From assembly GCA_904066235.2 (NCBI GenBank), contig CAJFCV020000006.1, positions 9,238,001-9,302,000 of the forward strand: a stretch of 64,000 nt of DNA. Reading direction: 5' to 3'. The notes under the pieces are model-generated. The model saw only the letters and a list, made by a program, of their open reading frames with translations, was not told the origin of the DNA and did no database searches. The stretch is from Bursaphelenchus xylophilus. Lineage: Eukaryota > Nematoda > Chromadorea > Rhabditida > Aphelenchoididae. Each line of letters starts with the position of its first letter. The stretch's first letter is position 1. Both the position numbers and the translations under genes were made by a program. This document shows positions 38,901 to 50,214 of the stretch, in pieces.

Positions 38901-39775
38901 TTCAAAAGCGCGCCCCCTCTTTTTATGAAGAAAAAGGGCGCGCCCTTCAAAAAGAAGTTTATTCACTTGGAGAGGGAAGCATTTTGCCACATTTTTGATA
39001 TTTCCCGGATACAAAATGGTGTGTTTTTTGCCACTGGATCAGGTCCCCTACTGTATCTGGACTACATGCCTTGTTATCAAAATTTCAAAAAATCTCAGCG
39101 TCACAATGACTCTTTTTCCTCCTTTTTTGATCCAAACTAATTTTATTTTTTTCTCCAGGAAGTCCCTCTAATCATTTGTGGAGATTTCAATTCCCTCCCC
39201 GATTCCGGAGTTGTTCATTATCTGGTGAATGGGTCCGTTCCCAAGGACCATCCCGACCTCAAGTCTTTCTGCAACAACATGGTTCTCAATGGGATCAATA
39301 CCAACGAGTATGATGATGAGAATTACTCGCATTCGCTGCATTTGGAGAGTTCCATTCCTCCGAATGAGGGAATCTACACCAATGTGACGTAAGTTAAATT
39401 TTAACTTCGATTTTCTTGAATTTGCAAGCTAAAAATTTCTAATATGCCTTAGAAAATCTTCCTCTTAATTTATCCCAAATTTCGCCAAAACCCAAATCGT
39501 ATTTTAGCCCCGACTTCAAAGGGATGATCGACTACATCCTGACCACGCCGCACTCGCTGGACCGAGTCGGTTATTTGGGTGGGATCTGGCAGAATTGGGT
39601 GCGAGACAACGGACTTCCCGGCTTCCCTCATCCCCACGTTCCCTCCGATCATATTCCCATCATGGCTTCGTATATTTTGAAGCCGAGGAATCAACGATCC
39701 CCGGCCCGCGAATGCCGTCGTTTCCGGCGAAACAGCGAGTCATTCAAGCAGGATATGGATGCCAGAAAGAAGTAG
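36000..39775 (+). CDS. ccr-4: CCR4-type poly(A) deadenylase, catalytic subunit of CCR4-NOT
   Basis: Exons: 36000-36009, 36129-36332, 36753-37016, 37055-37153, 37661-38045, 38348-38717, 39159-39388, 39508-39775, giving 609 aa in a continuous frame. The N-terminal part ends AARWFELEVHG, matching the pre-LRR region of CNOT6. Leucine-rich repeats (about 75-165) mediate binding to the NOT/CAF1 scaffold in this family. An exonuclease-endonuclease-phosphatase domain fills about 207-595. Catalytic signatures visible are CYNVLCDTYA (N225), LHEVEAEQF (E270), ICGDFNSLPDSG (D453, N455) and PSDHIPIMA (D567, H568). The enzyme shortens mRNA poly(A) tails in the cytoplasm. The 10-nt first exon is the least certain part. 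Residue 269 is His where relatives usually have Gln (QEVE). A poly(A) signal AATAAA lies at 40120. Intron 6 carries a MITE. Confidence 0.93.
38794..39055. mobile_element. palindromic MITE, family CAGTGGGGGACC, copy C
   Basis: The ends are CAGTGGGGGACCTGATCC and GGATCAGGTCCCCTACTGTA. The mirrored body matches the other copies. It lies in CCR4 intron 6, between two exons of the nuclease domain, so its presence is tolerated by splicing. Confidence 0.85.
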
Positions 39776-40235
39776 ACCCGTTACAAAGAAATTCTTGGCA
39801 TCCAATCCCTCGGTTATGACCGATGTCGTCTTTTTCATCCGTCATATTGTCCTTGTTCACCTCTATTTTTGTAATTTGTCTTTTCTCGGAACCCCGTATA
39901 TTTATTCAGCTGTCTGTCTTCAGAAACTCCGTCTCCTATAATCAAACGAATGGCTCGTCTAGACAATAGTCGCGCCACTCGTGCATTTCCTGAATCTGCC
40001 TCCCAAAAGTCGTCTGGATATCGAAAATCGGCCAGATTTTTGAGATCCAGACGACTAATCCTGAATCTTTTTTGTCTTGGCACTCCTCACTTTCATTAGA
40101 AATCTTACATTTCAATAAGAATAAAAACGATAAGCCTCAAGTCGAATATTAATCGAGATAACAGCCATAAAAACCAAAAAAATTGACAACAACATAAATT
40201 CATTCAATCAGTAACCCAAAAACAATACAAAATAA
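39776..40235. other. convergent 3' intergenic region (CCR4 / eIF3d)
   Basis: 460 bp between two stop codons facing each other. A plus-strand AATAAA at 40120-40125 is likely the CCR4 poly(A) signal. No clear AATAAA is visible for eIF3d on the minus strand, so a variant hexamer is likely. Confidence 0.55.
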
Positions 40236-42376
40236 TTAATTGTCATCGTCGTCCTCCTCTTCTTCGCTGTCGCCTTCATCATCCGACTCGAAAGTGCCCT
40301 CGGGAAGACTGTAGATACGGACAACAGGTTGCAGCGGGTCTTTTAGCAACAAATATTTTCCAGGTTCCTGCTTCAGGAGGAATTCGCAGATCACTCTCAA
40401 AACTCCCCAGGAGTTATCCAGGTTCAAGGAAATGTTGTTGGCGAAATCTTGTGGCCTGAACTGTTGCATTCCTAGGATCTCATGCTGGGCACTGTTTCGG
40501 GTGTTCACTCGGCTCACATAGCCAAACTTCAGGTAGTCGGCGTTGGCAAGGATGGCCTGGAGAGTCCACTTGGCCAACTTGCAGCCGTTATTTTTGATCT
40601 CAGTGGCCAAGACAGCAGCCTTTTGGGTGTCGAGCTTGGCTCTCCAACGGACTCCACCGGCTTGCTGAAAAAAAACCAAATATCAAAAAATTTTTATTTT
40701 CATCAACCAACTGCCTAAATTAATATAAAATCTTATCAAAAATACCACCAAAGTCGACTTACAGCACTATCCCACTCATTGAAAGCCTTAATAGTCAATT
40801 TCTGAGGTTCCTTGTCCTTCGATGGTGGGGCCAAAGCACCGTCCAACTCAGTTCTTGCAACCAAAGTGATCGGTTTTCCTTGCTCCGTTGTTCCCAAATT
40901 CCATTTTCGATACTTGTAGAGACATTCCGCTCGAGCGTCTGGAGAATCATCCTCGAATGGAGCTCTAGCATGATCAAAGCTGAGAGGTTTCTCGGATCTC
41001 TTCAAACACTGACGACGGAAGTTTTGATTGATAAACAAGGCTTCCGTGGCCAAATCTTGGGCATTATTCTGAGGAACCGAGGGATCCCAGGTAGGTGGGT
41101 CCATGGAGGTCTCGCTGACAGTCAGGGCGTCTAAAACAGGCAATTCCGTATTGACAAACTCTTGAAACTACCTAAACTTAAAACAAAATAATGTAAACTA
41201 ACATACCAACTGGGTTGGAGATTCCACCAGTATCTCTCTTATCCAAAAACAGTTTATCCGCAACACGATGGGCAACAATATCCCATGAGTAGACAGATCG
41301 CTGAGAAGCCATCAAGGTAGCGAGAATAATGTCGGTAGCAAAAACATTTCCTTCGTTCTTCTGCGCCAACTTCATAATCACGGGATCTTCGGTGGTTGTG
41401 GTGTTGTAGAAGATACCTCCGCATCTCTGAAGAGGTACAGCGTTCTTCACTGTGACCTTTTCGAGAGCCTTATCGTAATAATAAAGGATACCATAGTTCT
41501 CTCCCTTGCTAGAAATATAAAATTATATTCTCCATAACCTAAAAATCGAAGCAAATGGAAAAGAAAATGAACTCACATGTCTTGGCCTTCAATGTTGGGC
41601 AAGGACAGCTTGGCGAGCCTTTGGAAGTCCAAATCCCACAAGATCTTCCAGTCTGGTCGAACCTGAACAGATGGTTGACGTCCTTTCCCACCTTGACGAT
41701 CTCCATAACGGCGGCCAGCCATTCCTCGGCTGGGTTGGCCATTTCGCATACCACCACGTCGCTGCCAGAGCTTGTAGGCACGGTTTTGTTCCCTAAAATA
41801 TTATTTTAGATAGCAAAATGACAAGTATAATATAAACAAATTCCAGTACTACATACTTGGCGATACTTCTCTTCGTCTTGTTGCTTTGGTTGTAGAATTG
41901 TTGATCGCGTCTTTCTTGTTCCTTCTGCAACAATTTCCTGAAAGGAAGTTGAGTTCTGCGATAAGGTCGGGCCGGCTTCTGAGGCTTGGATGAATCAACC
42001 AATTGGAAGTTGGACTCCTCATTGTCATGAACGTAATCGAATTGACTTCCAGCATTCTGAGAAGATCCATACATACGTTCGTTGTAGCGCTCGCCTATAA
42101 ATAATCCAATCATAATAAAAGTCTTATCCATGACAATTGGCTTCGTATTCTAAACTGAAAAGACAAATCGAAAGACTTACGGGTATCACTCTTCTTGTAG
42201 CGATCAACACCGAGCCAATCGACAATTCGCCCAACACGATCGCACTTGTTGAAGAGTTGGAATGGCATGTTGATAAACTGCTTCATGGGTTCCGAACTCT
42301 CCAACGGAGCTGGGCCCCATCCTCCGGGGTTCTCTTGGAGTTGGGGTAGAGTAAACTTCGAGGGACCGTCTGTCAT
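40236..42376 (-). CDS. eif-3.D: translation initiation factor eIF3 subunit D
   Basis: Exons, reading right to left: 42376-42181, 42094-41857, 41792-41577, 41508-41207, 41130-40763, 40664-40236. All phases match and give 582 aa, against about 550 in human eIF3d. The N-terminus [17 protein letters not shown] and an Arg/Gly-rich stretch (RRGGMRNG) followed by [13 protein letters not shown] are hallmarks of the eIF3d/p66 family. The middle contains [10 protein letters not shown] and NEWDS. The tail is strongly acidic. eIF3d binds the 40S side of the eIF3 complex and can bind the mRNA 5' cap during specialised initiation. Introns are short. It is divergent from RPAP2 with 323 bp between start codons and convergent with CCR4. 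Confidence 0.95.
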
Positions 42377-42699
42377 CCTGAAAACCGCAATAATAAAACA
42401 TTTACTTTATAAAACATCAAAAACAATGGTAACAACACGACTAAGAAATGGTTAGGAAGAAAAATAATATAAAATCCAAGAAAACGACCACTTCTGCATA
42501 AACAGAAACATGTTGCAATTGTCCAATTCCATCTCCTACATATTGCAGAACGCCAAAATATTATTTTCGTGGCAGGACAAACAACTCAAAGTCGACTTGA
42601 CCCAAAAATGAAGAGTGCGTCATGTCTCACTCTAAAATTAATTCTGTAAAATAATTTCGAAATTCATCGAGAATCTCTAGATTGTGCTCAACTTCTAGG
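42377..42699. promoter_or_regulatory. shared divergent promoter region (eIF3d / RPAP2)
   Basis: 323 bp separate the two start codons. The region must hold both 5' ends. No TATA box or named site stands out. A spliced-leader-type acceptor ACTTCTAG ends at 42698, 1 nt before the RPAP2 ATG. Confidence 0.5.
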
Positions 42700-44304
42700 A
42701 TGTCTGCCAAGCCAGCTTCACAGAAAACTAAATCTCCATCCAAGAAAACTGACAAATTGGAAAGATCGCCGGAGGAAATCGCGGAGGCCAAGAGATTAGC
42801 CGAAGAAAATGCAGCCAAAGCCAAGGAAATTCATAGGAATGTGGTAGATACGATCGTCTCGATGGTTGATACCATTGGATCAGACCAGCTAATTGAGAAG
42901 GTAATTGCTTATCGCTAATTTTTCTTTATGAGTTTAGTTACACTTGTTGGATGTCGGATCTTGGGATGAAGTTGTTGAAGAGCGATATTTGGCAAGATTC
43001 TGTGGTTTCCCCACTTGTGATGAGACTGTAACTGTCAACAACTACATGGGGAAAAAGTATTGGATACAGAAACGTGAAAAGAAGGTAGCCATTTCACATT
43101 TATCTTCTCCATTGTCCATTTTGCAGTTGGTAAAGAAATCTTTTCCAGATTTACACTGCGATACCCAAGGTTGAGAAATTCTGCTCTCGATTTTGTTACG
43201 AGCGTTCCAATCACATCCAAATGCAACTCTACGAAGAGCCATTGTGGATGAATTGGGAAAGGAAACCGAAGCAATACCAAGTTGACCTTCCTCATGGTGG
43301 ACATTCTTCCAACAAAAAATTTGAAGACATATTCTCTCAAGAGACTGATAGACTGTTAGTTACGCGGTTAAACGACCTCAAAATTGCTGAGAATCGAGGA
43401 TCAGACAGTGAAGAAGATGCGGATTCAGAAGACGAAGAGAAGGGCAAGAAGACGAAGATGGAGGATGATGAATTTGTCAGCGAGATTCGATCATTTGTCT
43501 CGTCTGTATCCTCCATGTCGAAACAAAAGATGTCAAGTATGAGTGGTGCTGGCGGAGCTTCAACGGATATTAATAACCCCAAGGCTCGTGAAATTGCGGA
43601 GAAAAACAGGAAAAAGTTCGAAAATTTGACGGAAAAGGATAACAAAGAGCCGGCTAAAGTGAATGTTAACAAGGAAACCATTGTTAGGACCTCGGGAAGA
43701 TTGGAGAAACTAATTCAGGTAAGATTTTTTGTGTTTTTCTTGGTTTTCTAAATATTTTTTATCTTTCCGCCTTCAAAAAGGCTTTTCGAAAGGACGAGAA
43801 AAGTGAAAATAAAATGCTTTCGGAACGTGCCTCATTGGCTCAGGGGCAGAGCGTCTGTCTAGTAAACAGAAGGTCGCTGGTTCGATTCCAGCATGAGGCA
43901 GCTTTCTTTTTTTGTCGTTTTACTTTTGACATTATGGTAATTTGTATGGGGTTAATGCATTTTTAGTTGCAAAAATTAATATTTTATACATTTAGGACAT
44001 TGCGCAACAAGATGAGAAGGAAAATGCTGCAAAATCATCTAAAGTACCAGACGAAAAACCAAAAGAACCCCAAAATTCTGTGAATTCGGCCCCGACCTCG
44101 ACTAAAAAACCTGCTCAGAAGCTAAAAAAGAAGGTTGTCCAGAAAGAAGAACCTCTCTCACCTGATATGGAGGAAAAATTGGCCAGGTTGAGGTCGAAAT
44201 TTGGCAACAAACCGAATTCAAATCTCCGGAAACCCCCAATTTTGATTGAACCTCCCAAACTTGATGCCCAATTAGCTGCCAAGATGCCCGAAGATCTCCG
44301 TTAG
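42700..44304 (+). CDS. RPAP2/Rtr1-type RNA polymerase II CTD Ser5 phosphatase
   Basis: Exons 42700-42900, 42938-43084, 43149-43718 and 43996-44304 give 408 aa; human RPAP2 is about 610. The N-terminus is Lys-rich. A helical region follows, then the Rtr1 zinc-binding module, with RFCGFPTCDE at about residue 83-92 and KFCSRFCYERSNH in exon 3. This C-x4-C plus C-x3-C arrangement defines the family. The rest is acidic and low-complexity, with a short basic C-terminus. Rtr1/RPAP2 removes Ser5 phosphate from the Pol II CTD and helps Pol II nuclear import. Intron 1 is only 37 nt. Intron 3 contains a tRNA-Thr gene. The start was chosen because ACTTCTAG ends just before it. A small membrane-protein gene follows 154 nt downstream. 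Confidence 0.92.
43829..43900 (+). tRNA. tRNA-Thr (anticodon AGT)
   Basis: The acceptor stem GCCTCAT pairs perfectly with ATGAGGC (43893-43899), with discriminator A at 43900. The D arm contains TGGCTCAGGGG (A box). The anticodon stem TCTGT/ACAGA encloses CTAGTAA with anticodon AGT. The T arm has GGTTCGATTCC (B box). It has no intron, is 72 nt including the discriminator, and is followed by a T-rich Pol III stop. It sits in RPAP2 intron 3 on the same strand. Confidence 0.95.
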
Positions 44305-44416
44305 AACCTGTTATTTATTGCAAATTATAATTTTCATATCAATCATACTCCGAATCAAGTAAATATTTATCTTTTGGTGTTTGACTTGACCTATTATAAT
44401 GTAAGGACAAAAAAAT

Positions 44417-44426
44417 ATTTTTGCAG
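44417..44426 (+). promoter_or_regulatory. probable trans-splice acceptor between operon genes
   Basis: ATTTTTGCAG lies 112-122 nt downstream of the RPAP2 stop and 33 nt upstream of the next ATG. The spacing and T-rich acceptor fit polycistronic processing in nematodes. An out-of-frame ATG at 44433 lies between. Confidence 0.5.
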
Positions 44427-44458
44427 GCGTCAGATGGTGTCTAAGCCCTGGTTTAGTG

Positions 44459-44831
44459 ATGGAAGACGAGGACAGATCTGATTTCTTTCGAAGATGTATA
44501 ATTGTGGCCATAGCCATAGTCATTTCAACGGTTTCGGCGCTAACAATGTTGGTCTTATTTGGAAGGGTAAAATGAGATTTTTTGAAAATAATTTTGTCTT
44601 CAGCCATTTGTCTCGGACCATGTGATCAAAATGGTCCCCTGGCTAGAGTATGGCGCCCTCTATTTTGTGTCAGCTTTGGCAATTTTACTTGGAATTTCTT
44701 TGGTCGGCTCAGGTGTGTAAATTAAGGTCAGGAATTAATTTTTTTGCCGTATTTTAGTGATCACTTATCTTTACTACTCTCGCCAGCATAATGATGAGGA
44801 AGTGAATGGCAGTTTGAAGAAGGATCAGTGA
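44459..44831 (+). CDS. small two-pass membrane protein, likely operon partner of RPAP2
   Basis: Exons 44459-44566, 44604-44712 and 44758-44831 join in phase to give 96 aa. Introns are 37 and 45 nt with clean GT/AG ends. The acidic N-terminus (MEDEDRSDFF) is followed by a hydrophobic helix at about 13-35, a short loop with a PWLEYG turn, a second helix at about 52-80, and a polar acidic/basic tail. This predicts a hairpin membrane protein. I do not recognise the family. It starts 154 nt after the RPAP2 stop on the same strand and behind an acceptor-like ATTTTTGCAG. A candidate poly(A) signal AATAAA is at 44985. Exon-sized frames were too short to stand out individually. Confidence 0.72.
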
Positions 44832-45460
44832 GTTTTATCAAGTGTAATGTACAAAAATTTGCAAAAAACATCAAAATCGGCGATCAATGTTGGTTACTGC
44901 TTATTTTTATGCAGTAATCGTTCTTACTACTTAATTTTTTATACAATATTGCAGTCTGTGATGCTTCTGGCCTATTACAAAGACAATAAACATAAATATT
45001 TCCACATGCCCTGAGGCGAAATAGCCAAAATTTACTTGTGCCCCAAGCTGTGATCACATTTCTCGGCCAATCGAATCAAGAGATTCAAGGCTTCCGAATA
45101 AATCAAGTCCGTTTTATGGGATTTCGGAGATTCAAATGCCCTGAGGGCCTAATACATGGTCTGGAGGTTGTGATAACTCTTTTTTAATGAGAAGTTCCCA
45201 AGAAAAATATCTCATTATACCCATGAGTTATAAGGGAGTTGAAGATGAACTTTAGCTACTTTTTTGACAAAAATTTAGGGTTTAGAGAAGAAATAGTTGA
45301 TTTAGGTGACTAACAGGAAAGTATACACTCGAATTTTGGGCTCAGGTTTTGATGAAAGTCGACATCTTCCGAGATTTATCGCGCTTTGCTGTAGCGACAG
45401 ATATGTTTGAGTCGAAAATTGGCAAAATTTTGACACTTTTTTTGCGAATTTTGACCTTAC

Positions 45461-45619
45461 TATCAGTCTGTCGGGAAAATAACGGCGGATCGTCGCGCCT
45501 CGGAATCGCCCATCATCGCTTTGCGACTGCAAGCCGCGGCTTGGGATTTGGTGCGCGACAGCGGCGAGGCGAGACATTTTGATGCGACGATCCGCCGTTA
45601 TTTTTTCGACAGACTGATA
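45461..45619 (+). mobile_element. 159-bp GC-rich MITE, copy 1
   Basis: Termini TATCAGTCTGTCGGGAAAAT and its complement (ends CGACAGACTGATA). They enclose GC-rich blocks including GGCGGATCGTCGC and its mirror GCGACGATCCGCC. There is no coding capacity. The same element occurs inverted at 46154-46312. Confidence 0.88.
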
Positions 45620-45620
45620 G

Positions 45621-46003
45621 TCCTTTCGGAAAGTCGCCGGGTTGATTTTTGGCGTTTGCACTGTGCGAAAAAAGTCAGGGTGCCAGCGACAGCCCGAAAA
45701 AGCCTATTGCACGGTGCAAAAAGCAAGAAAATGCACAGTGCAAAGAAAATTTTTCTTTTTGCACAGTGCATGTCGCCGATTTCGATCCAGCGACACGCAC
45801 TGCGAGAAAACAAGAGTTTTTTCTTTGCACTGTGCAATTTTTTGCTTTTTGCACCGTGCAATAGGCTTTTTTGGGCTGTCGCTCGCACAGTGCACACGCC
45901 AAAAATCGGTCCGGCGACTTTCCGGAAGGACGTTTTGCACAGTGCAAAGAAAATTTTTCTTTTCGCACAGTGCGCGTCGCCGATTTCACTTTCCGGAAAG
46001 GCA
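45621..46003. repeat. palindromic cluster of TGCACNGTGCA motifs
   Basis: An inverted repeat (about 45621-45931) with ends CTTTCGGAAAGTCGCC / GGCGACTTTCCGGAAGG, plus a tail. It is packed with short self-complementary words GCACAGTGC, GCACTGTGC and GCACCGTGC. A direct repeat of GCACAGTGCAAAGAAAATTT starts near 45737 and 45938. A second cluster of the same word lies at 63765-63925. Confidence 0.8.
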
Positions 46004-46153
46004 AGGAAGTTTCGATAAGTTTTCCACTGGGAAGGCCTCATTTGTAGACATAGATTAGTGCACCAGCACTATTTTTTACCCCAATCACTCTTAAAAAACA
46101 TCCTGAGATTTTTTTGCTTTGACCCTTTTGCCCCATCTTGTACATCCGCCTAT

Positions 46154-46312
46154 TATCAGTCTGTCGGAAAAATAGCGGCGGATCGTCGCATCAAAATGTC
46201 TCGCCTCGCCGCTATCGCGCACCAAATCCCAAGTCGCGGCTTGCAGTCGCAAAGCGATGGTGAGCGACTCCGAGGCGCGACGATCCGCCGTTATTTTCCC
46301 GACAGACCGATA
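46154..46312 (-). mobile_element. 159-bp GC-rich MITE, copy 2 (inverted)
   Basis: Same ends TATCAGTCTGTCGG...GACAGACCGATA and same internal GC-rich blocks as 45461-45619, read on the opposite strand, with a few substitutions. Confidence 0.87.
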
Positions 46313-48292
46313 ATTCGTCATCTTTGTCTGGCCCCTTCACGTTTATCACTTACAGCGATCTGTCATCCCGTTTTAATTGTGCAAATTTTTGAAATGTTTG
46401 ACATGACCATCCCGTTTAATGTCACAAAACGGCCTGCTCTCATTTCGGCCGTGAAAATTCGATAAAAGTTTATTAAGCGGCCGTTCCCGGAATTTTAATG
46501 GCCTTACTGAGTAATCGGGGTTATTGTTTTGGAAGTAGATATAGTAGAAAACATTTATCTTGGATACGGTGCCAATCTGTTTAGAGTTTCAAATGGTTTT
46601 AATGACTCTTTTGTCGGGATTTTTTAACGATATCGTGGGTGGTAATTTTCGTCAAAACAACACATGGAAATGTCGTGGGATGCGTCAGTAATGATTTTAG
46701 AGCGGTAGTGCCAGCGGGTTCGAGTTTAAGCCGCACTTCAAGAACTGTGACTTTGGAAAATCACTCAGAAGTAACGTCACACGGCGTATTTTACAAATTA
46801 CATTCTCTTTCAACGAGCTTTGTGAACGATATGGTTTGAAACGTGAAGTCATTTACTGTCCACAAATTCTTACATACATGAAAAAAAAAGTTTTTTGAGC
46901 ATGTATTTGTAAACTTCATTTGGAAAAAATTAATTTTCTTAAAGAAATGCTTATTCCGCACGTCATATGGAGGGCTAATGCTAAATTAAAAAAGTAAGAA
47001 GAATTCCGGCTTTGATTCCCCTGTCGACATCAAAATTTCGGCCTTTCTGCAAAGCGCGAGCTAAAAATCCCATTTTTTTTGCAAATTCTGGCCTAAAAAG
47101 TACCATAACTGTCCCTGCTCGTCTTGCAATGGGAACCCTGACTATTTTATAGGTCAGAGAGAAAAACATATTTTGGCCTATCATTAACAGCGTTGCTTAA
47201 AAAAATATTTTTTGTGGAGACACTACCCTCTACGACAGAGACAGTTATGGTACTTCTTAGGCCAGAATTTGCAAAAAAGTGCTGGCATTTTCACCAAATC
47301 TCGCTCATTTCAATGCACGCGCTTGAAGTAAAACTACCAAGGTTTTAACCTTACAAGTTAAAGGTTACAATTTAAAAGGCCCTAAGAACCGGGATTTTTT
47401 GTATTTCCCCAAATTTGCGAACTCTTGTGACCTTCAAGTTGTTTTTTGCATAAATTTTAAACTCTCTTCCTCCATCTTACCTAAACTTTTTTCGCCCCAC
47501 GCAAGAATCGAATCCAGATGTTCGGAATGGGCGGCGGGGAATGACAAAAACCCGGCCTAACTGACCTCGGGGGATGGAGCCCATCCCGGGTCTGAATTTC
47601 AATGTGTAACCTACCCATTTTGGCGGTGACGCAATCGAAACGGGCAGTTAGAAACGTTCTCATCAATAATTTCTAGCGATTTGTTTGAGGATTTTTTTGA
47701 AATTTGTAGGAATTTTTAGGAATTTTTTTATTTTAGAGTCGTATTTTAGGCATTTTTAGGTGTGAAAAAAAATATTTTTGCAATGACGTTGACATCAATT
47801 ACGTGAATCTGATGTTTGATTGCAAATACTGCGGTTTTTGACACCTGTCAAGACCGTCAAAAAAGTTAATTTTGAATTTTTCACTCAAAAAATCTCAAAA
47901 ATCATCGCGGACTTCTAATTTGTTTTGTTGCAAAAAACGATCTGCAAAAATCTAAAAAGTTTGATTTTTGTTTGGTTTCAAAAATTTTGCTTTTTTTCTC
48001 CAATCTTTGAAGTTGATCCCAGCTCAAACCACAAGTCTTAATGGCTTCAGATCAAGCGGTTATGCCCTCGAGACATAACCATAATAATGTGTGAAAACAG
48101 CTGTGGGCAATCAGCTTAATCCGAAGGGCCAAATCGGCCGCATTTCTTTACGCGGCATCGGGAGTTTTGGGGTGCTCGACGGGCTTGGGATTACTGTAGT
48201 TTTAGAGGGCTGAAATAATAACAATTCGACAAGGAAAGAGCTCTAGCTGTAAGTGTGGGACGTGATTTTTGCCTTTTTTGAAAAAAATTCTG

Positions 48293-48295
<3 letters not shown>

Positions 48296-48337
<42 letters not shown>
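48296..48337. repeat. (GA)n microsatellite
   Basis: About 21 uninterrupted GA units in an intergenic region. They produce spurious Arg-Glu and Ser-Leu frames on the two strands. Confidence 0.95.
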
Positions 48338-48340
<3 letters not shown>

Positions 48341-50214
48341 TGCGGAATTCGGAAAGCGGTCAGAGAAAAAACCGCTTTTTGTCGTATCTTTGCCATTTTA
48401 AATTTAAAAAAAATTATCTTTTTGTAGAGTCATTTACTCTAGAATAGAAATAGGCATGACGCTTTATTGGGCAAGCCCAAAAAAACGGCCGAATTTTTTG
48501 CCAACTTTTGACTTGGTGATCTCTAAAAGCGCGTTGAAAAAATCGCGACTTTTCGGGTCGACGACAGAGTTGGGTCAACATAAAATCAATTGATACGAGG
48601 CGTATGGCAGGCAGAGACTCAAAAAATATGGTATGAATTGCCTACGGCAAAGCTTTGGATGCTCGGCGGACGGTCAGCGAAGGCTCTGCGGAGACTTGGC
48701 GAAGACCTTCGTATAGCTACTTTTTCTAACTTTTTATATTGTTAAAAAATTGAGGCAACCCAAGCAATCGTTGGCCCAAACTGTCGCTAACTCGAAAAGT
48801 CGTAGCGCCGAAAAAATAATCCAAATTTATGCAGAGTTTTATCGAAATGTAAGCATTGCACTGCCAACATTTCCCTTGTGAACAATAAGTTGTATAATTG
48901 CACATTTTACCGAGAGCGTATTTTAAAATTTTACAGCCCTTTCTTTATCTACAACTCATCTCTTTACTACATTTAACTTTTAAAAAGTTTTTTACAACCT
49001 AAAATTATTCTAAACGCGAACATCCACGCCCGATGTAGAGCCGCTTCTTTTTATTGTTTTTGGCCTCAGAAGTCGTGCTCATCTGCTTTATCGCCCCTGG
49101 GAATTGTTCTTACGCCTTTTTCAACGCCCCGGATTTTTGAAAAGTTTTAATGAGAGATTTTAAAATGGTTTTCAAGTTGAAAGCAGGATAAATGCATTCT
49201 GCATATGACTGATGATGATATTACTGTCGGATAATCGAGTTTGCTCTCCAATTGAAAAGCGAGGCCATTCTTGGAACATTTTTTCGAACGCATGATGAAT
49301 TTTGAATTATTTAGTTGCAAAAATAGAGAGTGAATTTGACTGGAATGTCTATCCAAAACGAAGGGTTTTTGGCTGACAATGAGTTAATAAGGAAAGTGTC
49401 TTGCTTTAAGGGCGAAGCTTATATGAAAATTCGGATCTTTTATGCTGATTTTGGCCTGAATTTTTTGAGTCTCACGCCTGTTTTTACCGTAAAGATATGT
49501 GCTTCTATAACAAATCAAATCAGTTTTTTTCATGCGAAACTTGCAAAGATACGGGATGTAAATCCATTGTAAAACTAGTTCACAACTTTACTCTCCCAAA
49601 AAAATTTGCCCCAACTTTCTCCGGGCCCATTTTTCGAAGACTTCCGAAGCTGATTTATGGCATTCTTTTCGGGTTTTATTAAGTTCATGAAGTGGGGCCT
49701 CATGAACTCTTCAATGACGTGAAAATGGCTCTATAGTTAATATAATTTTTTGTGACCGAGACTAAAAATTTTTGCATGCGTTTTTGCCTGTGTGAGGCTC
49801 GTATTTTACCCTGGAAATTTAATACTTTTATTTTTTTAAATTCAATAATTTAATTTTTTGATGACTAAAATAACACTCAAAATGTTCAATTTAAGATTAT
49901 TATTGCATGTCCAATCTAAAAAGAGATAAGAATTGCTTTGAAAGAGTCTCTGTCAATTCGAATATCCATTATATTCCATGGCATTCCTTTGTTTTTTTCG
50001 GAAACGCCGAGATAAATTTAGTTACAGAGTTGAAGTCTGCCTTTTCAACATGATTAAGTGTCCTTTTTTGTCTTTATAAAATCATCCGGGACTCTTTTGT
50101 CTTACCAACCAATTTCTGATTTGTCATCATACTTAATTCCAAAAAAATTTAGGATCTTTTTTCCAAAAATGGCCCAATTTTTATGACCAGCAGAGACTTC
50201 AGGCTTTGAAAAAG

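Larger units (their letters stand above)
44832..50214. other. 5.4-kb gene-poor repeat region
   Basis: I find no supportable coding gene. It contains two inverted GC-rich MITEs (45461 and 46154), a palindromic GCACAGTGC cluster between them, an inverted pair of decayed dispersed repeats near 46980-47280, and a GA microsatellite. The end presumably contains the promoter of the channel gene. Confidence 0.5.

Noticed and set aside
45598..46058. Overlapping Cys/Lys-rich ORFs on both strands
   Set aside because: They arise from repeated GCACAGTGCAAA words, which are open in several frames; they are not coding.
48202..48447. ORFs with Arg-Glu and Ser-Leu runs
   Set aside because: Produced by the (GA)n microsatellite.
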